64,000 bases of DNA, taken from assembly GCA_033439765.1 (NCBI GenBank), contig JAULSN010000010.1:62001-126000 (forward strand), read 5' to 3'. The position numbers were made by a program, and so were the translations under genes. Within the stretch, counting starts at the first letter, position 1. Each line of letters begins with the position of its first letter. The DNA is from Lasiosphaeria ovina. Taxonomy: Eukaryota > Ascomycota > Sordariomycetes > Sordariales > Lasiosphaeriaceae. The notes under the pieces are model-generated. The model made no database searches. It had not been told where the DNA came from and was given only the letters and a program-made list of their open reading frames with translations. Of this stretch, positions 11,400-21,308 are shown in pieces.

Positions 11400-12593
11400 T
11401 TAAACCTGGTCGCTCCCCTGGGCCATATTCTTGTCTCCCGTGCCCTGCTCCTTTGCCAACCGCTTGGCCCCCTTCTTTTCCTGCTTCGCAGCCTTCTTCT
11501 CCTTTCTCGACAGGCGGGGGAACTCGCTTTCCGGGCCGACGAGGTAGCGGCCCGGGTGGAACACGGCGAGGATGAGCAGCGCCACCATCATGGGGAAGCA
11601 GTCGAGCGCGTACGTGTACTCCTCGTGGAATGGTATCGGGTTCTCGGGCTTAAGGCCGCGGGCGAATTCGGCGATACGGAAGATAATACGGACCTGGACG
11701 TAGCGGACCAGTTAGCATTGCCCACCAGATATTCGATGGGGGGGATCAACTCACTGTTATAGCAACCAGCACACCGTAGAGTGCATACATCAGCGGGCGC
11801 CAGCCGGGCTTCTGGGTGCCGTCGGCGGAGAATTGCGCCGTGACGGCCCTCCCGTCGATGCCCACGGCGTTGCAGCGGCGGTGGAACATGACCATCAGGG
11901 CCACAAACACCAGGATGAAGAACTGCTGGATGCCCATGCCGACCATGTAGATGTCGATGCCCGTCTTGATGATGTCGGGGCTGGCGCTCGGGCTCGCCAT
12001 GATGCCGCCCGTGGCCTGGATCAGGAAGCTGACGACGTCGGCCAGCACGAACCACCGCGCCATCGTGTTGGCCCGCAGCCCCCCCACGCGCCCCCCGGGC
12101 AGCCAGAAGTTCACGACGCGCGCAAACGTCATGTATGCGAAGGCGTTGATCCACAGCGGCGCCAGCAGGAACAAGATGTTCCACGCCGTCGAGTAGCCGA
12201 CCTGCTGCTGGTCCTTGGCCCCGACCGTGTGGATGATGAAGGCCAGCGTCTCCCACAGACTGCCCATGATCAGGACCCATGTGTATCGCTGTGAACGAAC
12301 AAGAGTTAGCAAAAGTCGTACCGAAGAGATTGTGTGTGTAGGAGAGAGTATGCCTTCTTGAAGAAAAAGGCCTCGAAAAGATGGATGCCAGTGAAGATGG
12401 CAAAGATGACGGCCGTGGCGACAGCTGGCGCAACTTGCGGATCGTAGTTGTAGTAGGAGTTGCAGGCGTCGACAGGCACATTGCCATTGTGGCCCGGTGT
12501 GGCCTTCACACAGTCGTCGTTCGAGTCGTCGTCGCCGTCGTCCCGGCCGAGGACTTGAACGGTCGCTGCCGCTATCAGCCTCGGGAGCGGCAT
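11400..12593 (-). CDS. RTA1-like membrane protein (lipid-translocating exporter family)
   Basis: Three exons (12593-12354, 12288-11755, 11693-11400) give 355 residues with phases that match exactly. Hydrophobic segments begin with VAPAVATAVIFAIFTGIHLF, and seven helices can be counted. RTA1 hallmarks are YTWVLIMGSLWETLAFIIHT, WINAFAYMTFARVVNF, FVLADVVSFLIQATGG and the last-loop IIFRIAEFARG with NPIPFHEEYTYALD. The tail is very basic (RLSRKEKKAAKQEKKGAKR). Family members include yeast RTA1, RSB1 and PUG1, which are linked to resistance to 7-aminocholesterol or to sphingoid-base and haem traffic; the cargo here is unknown. The second intron has normal borders and a GCTAAC branch point. The first intron fits only with a GC donor (AAG|GC at 12353) and CACAG acceptor. 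Confidence 0.92.
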
Positions 12594-13455
12594 GTTCGGG
12601 GGCTGCGGCGGTGATCAAGGAAGACGCAAAGAACCTGGCCTCAAGGAGCAGCCGAGAAAAGACGCTGAGATTATTTGACTCCGGAGGTGCGGGTGGAGGG
12701 GAGGTCGAGTCGCCGGTGGTGAGGTGTGGGCGACATGTTGTTTCATCGGGGGAGGACGGCGGGAATAAATAGGCCATCAGGTCGACGACGGGAGAGAAAA
12801 TCGAGGTCATCTTGTCGAACGACAATGGCACTCTGTGTTGTTGGTTGCTTGGAGACGCGAGCCAACGGCTAGCCCATGCAGATCGCGCGGCGCAGGACCT
12901 CAGGATCTCGTCTTGTGGAGTTGTTCACCTTAAAATGTCCCAGCGGTTGTCAAATTTTGGCGAGCGGGCCAATGAGCGCTTGCGGTGGGTGCCAGTGACG
13001 AGGCGGCACGTTTGCAGGGGCTGATCTGTGTTACCGCGGTGCTGGGCGAAGGATCACTCCGCCCCGCCAAACCCATGGATGCATGAAAGATTGCGAACTG
13101 CAAACGGACGGCGCTGACACGCCGCGTCAGCACCCTATGTCCAAATTTACAGGGCTCAATGGTCGCTGTTGATTGGCGGGCTCGCCAATTCAATTCAAGG
13201 CCCTGAAGGCCGTGTACCCGGTTGCCGGTTATTCTGACAGGGGGCAACTCTTCTTCGGTGACGTCTCACAATGCTGCTTGTTTGGGCATCTTTATCGAAG
13301 CACGCAATCCAATCCAATGTCTTTTCAAAGCTATTGTTCCCTATTCACCCCTTGTAATTATGACTTGAAAATTTCTATCAAAACAAGAGATCGAGGAACA
13401 AGGAATCTACGCAAACTAACCAACGTCCCCGACCCAAAGTAATACAGAGCCGTAA
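12594..13455. other. Intergenic region upstream of the RTA1-like gene
   Basis: Open frames here are shadows or chance. The minus frame reaching 12831 lacks an appropriate start in the RTA1 reading frame. Nothing else is supported. Confidence 0.5.
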
Positions 13456-14656
13456 CTAGTTCCATGCAGCCAGCGAAGTCTCCCGAGCAGTGATCCCCGT
13501 GTATGAAATGCTGTCCCGCCAGAGCATTGCTTGTTTCGCCTGGTCCCTTGCCTCGGCGCTGGTTTCAAAGTCTTTTCTCTGGTAGTGGTACAGGCCTTTG
13601 GGGTGCTCACCAATCGTCGCAACGTCAAACGCGGCCCACAGGACGTCGCCAGCCGACGTTGCAGTGGATCGAAATTCACTATTCGGTGACACCACACTGT
13701 TGACGGCAGCCAAGAGCGGCAGGGCGATTTTCCCCATCACGACCGACAGCATGAAGTTGCCGCGGCGGAGGAGTCCGCTGGGCATGGCGCCGGGATCGAC
13801 GCCGAGGACTGAGATGTTGGAGAGAGCAGGGTCGTTGTTGAGGCGACGTTGGAGTTCGGGGCTGTTTTCGGGAGGTTAGACTACCTGACCAAGATGGTCC
13901 GATGGACAGGCCGGGAAGACGGGCGTGGTGCCTTCTAACTTACATCATCATGATCTGGCACAGCTTCGAAGCACCATAGCGCCGCATTCCCGACAACTTG
14001 GACGGGTCTTCCTTGGCTGTGCTCCATGTACCCCTGGCTATGGACTCGGTGTCGTGAATCATCGTCCTCCACTTATCGTCGGGATAAAAGTCCATCGTCT
14101 TCATCCTTGGATCATAGGGGCTGTTAAGAGTTCAAGTCAGCAATCGTGTGTGTCCCGTGTGTCGTTAACTTCTGTCCATATGGACTCACTCGTGGGTGAA
14201 ACTCCCAATAACCACAATCCTGCCGTGCTCCGTATCCATACTCTGGAGAAGCAGCAGGACCAGCAGCCAGTGAGACAGATAGTTGCACTCGAAGCTTATA
14301 TCGAAGCCATCGTCGGTGAGAGTCTGTGTGGCTTGTTCCTGGAAGCCGGCATTCAGGATCAGGGCTCGAATGGGCGGCAACGATCCCTCGGCGACGCGCT
14401 TGTTAATTCCGTGGGCAAACCCTCGCACGTTTGCGAGCGTGGACAGATCAAGAGCCAGGGTGTCGTGGCTGTGGTCTCGCTTTGAGTGGGAGAGAGTCGA
14501 GCTGAGAGCCGTTGCAGTTTCTACTTTGCGGACCGTGTAGATGCCATGCAGTTTGGAGAGGTCTGGAGAGTTGATGATCTGTTTGACAATGGCAGAGCCA
14601 AGGCCGCCATTGGCGCCGGTGATGAGGATCGATCCTGGACTCGAAGAGGTCGACAT
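13456..14656 (-). CDS. Short-chain dehydrogenase/reductase (SDR)
   Basis: Three exons (14656-14190, 14120-13944, 13861-13456) give 349 residues. The cofactor motif TGANGGLG lies at residues 13-20. LILNAG gives the NAG strand, and the catalytic Tyr and Lys are seen as RRYGASK (Y204, K208). This is the classical SDR pattern, using NAD(P)H to reduce or oxidise a carbonyl or hydroxyl group. The segment before the catalytic Tyr is long (DPYDPRMKTMDFYPDDKW), as in fungal retinol-dehydrogenase-like or WW-oxidoreductase-like SDRs. Introns have good GTGAGT and GTAAGT donors. The gene is transcribed away from the Zn2Cys6 regulator with 501 bases between the two starts, which suggests, but does not prove, that the regulator controls it. 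The substrate is unknown. Confidence 0.93.
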
Positions 14657-14964
14657 TGTAGAAGAAAAAGTTTGATGAGAGTTTTTGAGTTGTGGCTGAT
14701 TTACCGTTCCAAGTCAGGCTCTGGGTTTAATCAAGAACAAGAACAAGACAATTATTCCAGGAATTGGAACCCCCAAACTGACCTTTTATATATGAAACCC
14801 GCAAGGCAAGTCTGGCAGAGATTCGAACGAATTGGGAAGAATATTTGGACAGGGGACCCGAGTCACTCGGTACGCGGCAACGATTGGACGTATTGGTTGA
14901 TGTGGAGACAAAATGGGTCCCGCCAAAAACCAATCGGGCCCGCGGACCCGGGCTCGGAGTGCCC

Positions 14965-14980
14965 ACTCGCGTCCGCGAGT
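14965..14980. promoter_or_regulatory. Inverted repeat in the divergent SDR/regulator promoter
   Basis: ACTCGCG and CGCGAGT form a perfect 7-base inverted repeat with a two-base gap, lying between the starts of the SDR and the Zn2Cys6 regulator. Several CGG and CCG triplets are close by (14940-14990). Zinc-cluster regulators bind paired CGG triplets, so this is a plausible operator; binding is inferred only. Confidence 0.35.
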
Positions 14981-15157
14981 CCGAGACCGCCATCTGATTG
15001 GGGGATCACACTTTGGGGGGCCCACAATGACTCCAGCCAAGCAAGACTGGCAAGAAGCCGACGTCAGTCTAACGCCGGAGCACTCATTCACCCACCTACG
15101 CATACCGCTACCTGCAGACCCCATTGAGGCTCGAGTTTCAGCCCCATATTCTCGAGG

Positions 15158-17763
15158 ATGGCAGACAATGGCGCTGGGCCGGCCGAAACGGAGGAAAGAC
15201 GCGCCGTAATGTCACCCCAGCCCCTATCCACACACTCTCCATAGTCCACCCCTTCCACCCCTCCGGCACCGGGCATCTCGGGTTTCCGCCGATCTCTCTC
15301 GCGAGCCTTGGCCTTCCAAGGAAGCTAACTGGTCTTGCAGTGTGACGAGTGCCGCGCAAGAAAGGTATTGCCCCTGAGCCATGTTTCCCCAGATTTCACG
15401 ATGCTCTCTCAACACGAGTCCACCACGCCTGTCCTCCGCCCTGCGCTAAATGCGGCGTGTTCGCTGCACCAAGATCCGGTGCGACAAAAAGGCCCCTTGT
15501 TCATCCTGTGTTCAAGCGCGTCGATCATGCCTTGCCACGGGTCCCGGCAAAAGACTCTCAGGCGCCCGCCAGAGGGTGCTCATATCAACCCAGTAGTAAG
15601 TCGTCCCCCAAAACTGCCGGCCGTGGAAATCAGCTGAGCCATTTTGACAACCACTTATAGCGAACAAAAACTCGACTCCTTCGATGACCGCCTTCGCAGT
15701 ATCGAGCACCACCTGGAGCAGCTCAGTTCTTCCCTCGGCAAGCTAGCGATATCTCAGCCCACTCGGCATTTAACTCCCTCTGTCCAGTCCTCCCCACGTG
15801 ATCGCAGAGAACCCACCCCCATCCGCCGCAATGAAGAACAAAGAGTCGTCTTTGAGGGAGACTCTTCATTAGCCGCCCACACCAATTTTGCCCACCAATT
15901 CATCGGTCAAACGGTAGGCCAGATGATAGCGCCCCCAGAGAGCGACCTCGGCATGCAGTCAGCCCTATCCGTGCTTCGTCAGATTGTCCAGCGGCAGAAC
16001 AAAAGATCAACCAGCAATGACTTGTGTTACCCAGGTCAAAAGCGGCTTCCGCCCGGAGGGTTCAGGGAGTTACCGATGCCCCCAGCGAGGTTTGTTTTGG
16101 AGTGTCTCCGAGAAATGAAAGGTTCGTGACAGGCGCCGCCCCTTCGCGTCTGCCAACTGCTAACAACACCCAAACACAGAAACACCATCGGTGGCGTTCA
16201 ATATGTGGTGCCCCTACTTGACTTTGGATATCTTCACCGACTACTGCCGCCAGATTTACTTCTCCACCGAAGAGTACACTGCCGGCATATTCGCCGTCGT
16301 CAACGCCGGGCTGTGCTACCTTTTGTGGGAGAGGTCGCTCCAAGAGACGAGTGGAGATGTCACCACGTACCGGGCCATGTGTGGGGATAACCTAACTGCC
16401 GTCATGGGAGACATCAACCCGTTCCTGCAAGCAACGCGGGAAAACATAGAGGCTCTGGTTCTTGCGGTAAATTGCGAACTCTGGACGAGAAACTTTTGGG
16501 GAGAAAGCTCGGCTGACAAAGCCTCCAGGCATGCTACGCTCTCGATGCATCGAGGCCCTTTCTTGCCTGGCAAATGATCTGCCTGTCCGCGCAAGCTTGC
16601 CAGACCCTTGGCTATCACCGACTCCAGTCACACCATGACTCGTCAGGCAACGGCGAGACTGCCTTCGACTCGCGGAAAGAGCTCTTCAATATGGCTTACA
16701 CCATCGACAAAGCGCTGGCTCTTCGGCTTGGCAGGGCGTCAGCATTCCAGGACTACGACGTTATCATGCCCACCTACACCGAGAGCATAGGCAAGGACCC
16801 GCTGCAGAGGCTCTCCGTCTTGTGGTTCCTCCATTCGCGGCTTCAGGGCAAGATATATGAACAGCTGTTTAGCTCTCAGGCGCTCGCCATGCCCACCAGC
16901 CAGAGAGTACAATGTGCGATGGCTCTCGCCGAAGATGCCAGGACGATTCTCCAAGAGACTGAAAGGATGGGCGAAGTATACGGACACTACAGCAATGGCG
17001 GGCCTTCCGAGATCGGAGTTCTCTCGGAACTGGACATCGTCTTCAAGTCGGACATGGTATCGCACTACGCCACACTGGCCCTCATTTACCGCGCCATTTC
17101 GCCTGCGCCGGGCCCATCGTCCGCGTTCCTCCCCGAGTGTGTCGAGGCTGCGCGGTCCGCCTTTGTGTGCCACTTGCGCTGCATGCCTATTTACAAGCCG
17201 TCTCTGGGGGCGCAGTTGAGCTATTTCCACTGGTAAGAGAAGGACAACAAGCTGGGCGGCTATGTTGCACCGTTTGTCTGAATGTCGCGGAAGAGCTAAC
17301 GCAATGCCCTAGGGTCGTGCTCTTCGCCCCGTTCGCGCCCCTGGTTGTCCTCTTCTGCCACGTCGTTCAGGCTCCAAATTCGGACTCCTCTGGCTCCGAC
17401 CTCGAGCTGCTGGCCGAGTTTGTGACGTCACTCGAGCCCACCTGCGCCGTGTCGGAGGCCGTCCAGCACCTGCACCGTCTCGCGCAGACATTGCACAAGA
17501 TCGCATCTCTCTACGTGAGAAGCAACAAACCCGCTGCGCCCCCAGATGCCGGCACGATCACAAGCGTGGACCATGACCCTGCCATCTTCAACAACTTGGT
17601 CCACCTGGTGCAGGTGCCGCCGGATGCGCAGCAGGACGGGTATGTGGAGGGGATGGTGCCGCTGGCCGAACCGATGCTGGACATTCAGTTTGGGGACTGG
17701 TTTGTCGGGAACATGGACATAATGGGCCTCTTGGAGGAGGACTTGGCCAGATTCTGCCCTTAG
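15158..17763 (+). CDS. Zn2Cys6 fungal-specific transcription factor
   Basis: Seven exons give 698 residues: 15158-15205, 15341-15364, 15474-15595, 15661-16121, 16180-16466, 16529-17232 and 17313-17763. All phases match. The DNA-binding cluster has cysteines at residues 17, 20, 27, 33, 36 and 43 (C-x2-C-x6-C-x5-C-x2-C-x6-C). It is followed by the linker and coiled coil YEQKLDSFDDRLRSIEHHLE. The middle part is the fungal_trans domain, recognisable from MWCPYLTLDIFTDYC, ACYALDASRPFLAW and ICLSAQACQTLGYHR. The start ATG is chosen because it places RRA directly before the first cysteine. The second exon is only 24 bases and encodes exactly CDECRARK. The protein should act in the nucleus; the divergent SDR gene is the first candidate target. 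Confidence 0.95.
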
Positions 17764-19825
17764 GCTCGCGGCCCCGCGGGCAAGGGCTTTGCAATGAGGC
17801 CGACACCGACTCCGTGTTTCTGTCAGACTTTTGAAACCAGTGGTGTTCTCTGTCCATGTTTCGGGCGTCGTGGGTCCCGAAATAGAGTTCTCATATCAGT
17901 GGGCGGAGCTGAACACTGATCAGTACAGGATTCAACCATTGAGCTTTTTAAAATCTGCGAGAAGCTTGGGCTTTCATCGGACAAGCTAGGATCAGATACC
18001 TGTACCGGAAAACATACCATGACAATGAACAGCGTCCAGGTGCAGAGATCCTTGCGGTCGACACATGAGTCATCCCGAAATTAAAGTCGAAGTGTTGAAC
18101 TCTAAACCGATTCTTCATTGTTGGAATGACGCGCTAGTCAGTCAGGGAGGCTCTGCGGCTCAGCCACACGGCGGCTGTGGTGGCGCAGATCAAGCTATAT
18201 ATATCGGCCTACGGCCGCCTGCTCAGGGCAACAAGATCCAGATACACACAACGAATCCATCACTTGAACCACCAGCTTATAGCGCGCAGCGCACCCTGTT
18301 GATTCCAGTACCGGTACCCTGGCGATTCCAAGATTCGTGTTGATATTGACAACGGGGGAAAAGACCAAGCCCCTTTGGGGGTGAGATTATTTCCTGTCGA
18401 CGAGCCATTGATTACGAGTTTGTGCACCGAGAACTAGAAGCAAGCTGAAGGGGCCATAACGTTTTGCTGGGGCGGTGGGAACCGGGGATGTACTTTGGTG
18501 TACGTTTATACTGATGAGACATCCGCGATGAAAGTGTGTCCATGATAACACCATCATCGGCTGCTGATTGATGGGGGAATGCACACGGCTTTCAACAGCC
18601 TTTTGCGACGAGGTTAAAGAGTTAGGGAAGAAGAGGGACCGAGATTGGAGAGTTGGTGATTTCGATGTCTGCGTTCGCGTTTTGTACCTTTCTTTTATTT
18701 CCTTTTTGTTCTACGTTCGCTCGTCCTTGTATTGGTTAACGGTCTAAGCAAGCGGTTGGTAGGATGTGAAATCGTTTATTCCATGCTCTTCTCCTCACTC
18801 AACTAGTTCTAGTTTGCTCAAAGTTTAAGAATAATTATAATTATTCTGGGCGGGTTGAGGAGCTTTATGCGGACGCTACTGGGCCGCGAATCGCCATTTG
18901 GAATCACGGATGATGCTGGACACTGTGGTCAACGTCTCGGTCCAGGACGTTTAGCGCTACAGCTCTTCCAAGACCATTAACATGCATTCCTCAACTTTAC
19001 CTCCGTTCCCGTTTTCGATGGCTTAGTGCAGTGATTTGAGTTCTCCACAGACCATGACGACATCATCAACACGGGCAAAATGCACGCTCCATGGCGACGA
19101 AGTGAGTGTGTCAATATAGGTCTAATCCTGGCAAGAAAACTATCTTTGCTAAACTCCACGTTCTCTATCGGGCATTTTTGGGTTGAGTAATACTCTCGGT
19201 TAACGCCATAAAGGGTGTTGCCGAAGACATGATGTTATGAATCTTTGCAATATTGGGCTGCTAAGGCGGTGGATGGAGGACAGTGCAATGGCCCTATTTG
19301 CACGAAAAACCTAGCGAGAAGTGGATTCTAGGCCACTTTTGTGTTGAATTGATTGCGGATCTGCTGCGTGCCGTTTTAAGGACTCTGGTGCCCGGGTCCA
19401 GCCTCGTGGAAGTCGAAAGCCGGTAGCACAGCTTCTCCATACCTCCTAGACGCTCCACAATTCTCTGCTGCCTGGGCTAGATGTTACCTGCCCTTCTGCG
19501 ACGGTTTCACTTCAAAGATCGGCCGTCTCAATAGATCCTGACCGGTAGGTTGTCTTGACTCACTTGACACCGGGCTTGGCGCAACCCGAACGCCAAACGT
19601 CGTGCACTTTCCACTGTCGAAATGTGTGGAAATCAACACAAGCACATTCGGCGAACTACATAATCGGCAGCCATGGCTCTTCCGTCAATGCTTTCTCATT
19701 CTGCTCATCATCCAGTCGTCCATCCGCCTAACCTCAACGCCTCCCGCAATCATTACCATCGAGTTTGAGTTTGATACTCCTCTTTGCCCACTGCTGGTCA
19801 GCCCTTTATCCGACAACCAATCACC
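17764..19825. other. Gene-poor intergenic region
   Basis: About 2 kb without a supported gene. A perfect AT-rich palindrome lies at 18828-18847, listed separately. The last 200 bases probably contain the promoter of the secreted repeat protein. Confidence 0.55.
18828..18847. repeat. Perfect 20-base AT-rich palindrome
   Basis: The half-site AGAATAATTA is followed at once by its exact reverse complement. The element stands alone in the gene-poor spacer. It could be a cruciform or a protein site; no function is known. Confidence 0.6.
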
Positions 19826-21308
19826 ATGAAGCTCACCACCATGACCATGCTCTCCGCGGCGCTGGCCGCCTACGCCGCCCCAACCATGCGTGCTGGGCAC
19901 GCGGATGTAAGTATAAGTGCGGCAATGGCCATAACAACAAAGCTGAAAATCATCGCAGAGTCCAATCAAGCGGGGTTTGAAGCCCGTTACCCGCAGAACC
20001 GACCTGCTCATCCTCGCTATGACAATGCCTGGCCGCCTGATGCCGTTTCCATCACTGCACGCAACCTCACTCTCCTCTCTCGACGTGGTTACTCCCAAGC
20101 CATCCCCCAGAACCAGTCTTCGGCTGCCGGAAACGTGTAGAAGACAACTCCTGGCGGCAGAAATGCGGTAAAGCCCGCCGCTGGATGCCAGGCGCCGCTT
20201 GCGGACAAAAAGAAAGCAGCGAGTGCAGGTGGCGCTTCCAGTGGCAGTAGCCAGCAACAGCCTAGCAACAGCAGCCCGTCGACGAGCCAGAAACCTGCCT
20301 GCGCCAGCAAGCAGCAGTCAGTCCCGGCTCCCAGTACTGGCAACCAAGCACCTCCCGCAACTGGTAGCTCCAACCAGCCCAGCAACGCGCAGCCAGATTC
20401 TAGCACCGGAAGGCAGGCCGCTGCTCTCGCAGGGGCAAAACACAATGTCCAGCCGGCGGGCAGTACTGGGAGCCAGCCAGCGCCTGCTGGTGGGAGCAAG
20501 CAGCAGCCGAACAGTTGTCAGCCAGCTGTTGCGCCTGGAGGTCAGACTACTCCTGCCGGCGGAAAGACCCAACCTCCCGCTTCCAACGGCGCCACATCAC
20601 CGGCGTCCGGAAGCAGCTCCAAGAACCCCGGTGCTGCCCCGCCTGCTGCGGCTGGGGCAGCAATGCCCCCCCGCCACTTCTCTTGGTAACGGAGGAGCTG
20701 CTGGTGGTCATGCTACAACTGGAAAGCAGGCACGCACAGCAGCAGCTGGTGGCAAAGCTGCCCCGGCTGCTAGACCCGGTGCACCTGCTGCCGCCCCCCG
20801 CTGGTAGTAAAGCTTCTGCTCCTGCTCCATCTGCTACCCAGGCCGGTGGTAGGGCTGCTCCGGCTGCTAGACCCGGTGCGCCTGCTTCTGCCCCTACTGG
20901 TGGCAAGGCTGCTCCGGCTGCTGCAGCTGAGGGCAGGGCTTCCGCGCCAAATCAAGCCCCTGCCGCAGCGGCTCAGGCAAAGCTGCTGGTCCCGCGGGAA
21001 ACCAGGCACCCGCAGGAGCAGATTGTGCTAAGGCTCCGACTCCTGCGGGGAACCAAGGACCTGCTGCTGCGGCGGGCGGAAAGGCTTCAACTCCGGCACC
21101 AAAGCAAGCTCTAGCGACCTAAGCTGGCGCCAAACCCGCCATGGGAAACCAGGGCCCTGCTGCCTCATCTGATGGAAAGGCTTCGGCTCCCGCAACCAAA
21201 CAGGCTCCTACCCCAACGTCTAGCAGCAAGGCTGCGCCTCCCGCCAGCGGCGGTGGTTCGAGTGGTGCCGGCGCCCCGAAGTCCCCGAAATCGGCTCGCT
21301 CTGATTAG
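19826..21308 (+). pseudogene. Secreted Ala/Pro/Gly/Gln-rich repeat protein, broken
   Basis: Exon 1 (19826-19906) encodes a signal peptide (MKLTTMTMLSAALAAYAAP). An intron with GTAAGT donor at 19907 and a CAGAG acceptor ending at 19960 joins it in phase to a second exon. That frame meets a TAG at 20138, after which low-complexity text continues for 180 codons (SSQQQPSNSS, STGNQAPPATG). Frame switches follow in a C7 run near 20670, a C6 run near 20800 and near 20970, and a TAA occurs at 21120 inside ALAT-AGAKPAM. The natural stop appears to be the TAG at 21306. Units like AAPAARPGAPA recur about 95 bases apart. It may have been a mucin-like wall or adhesin-type protein; no catalytic domain is seen. 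Confidence 0.6.
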
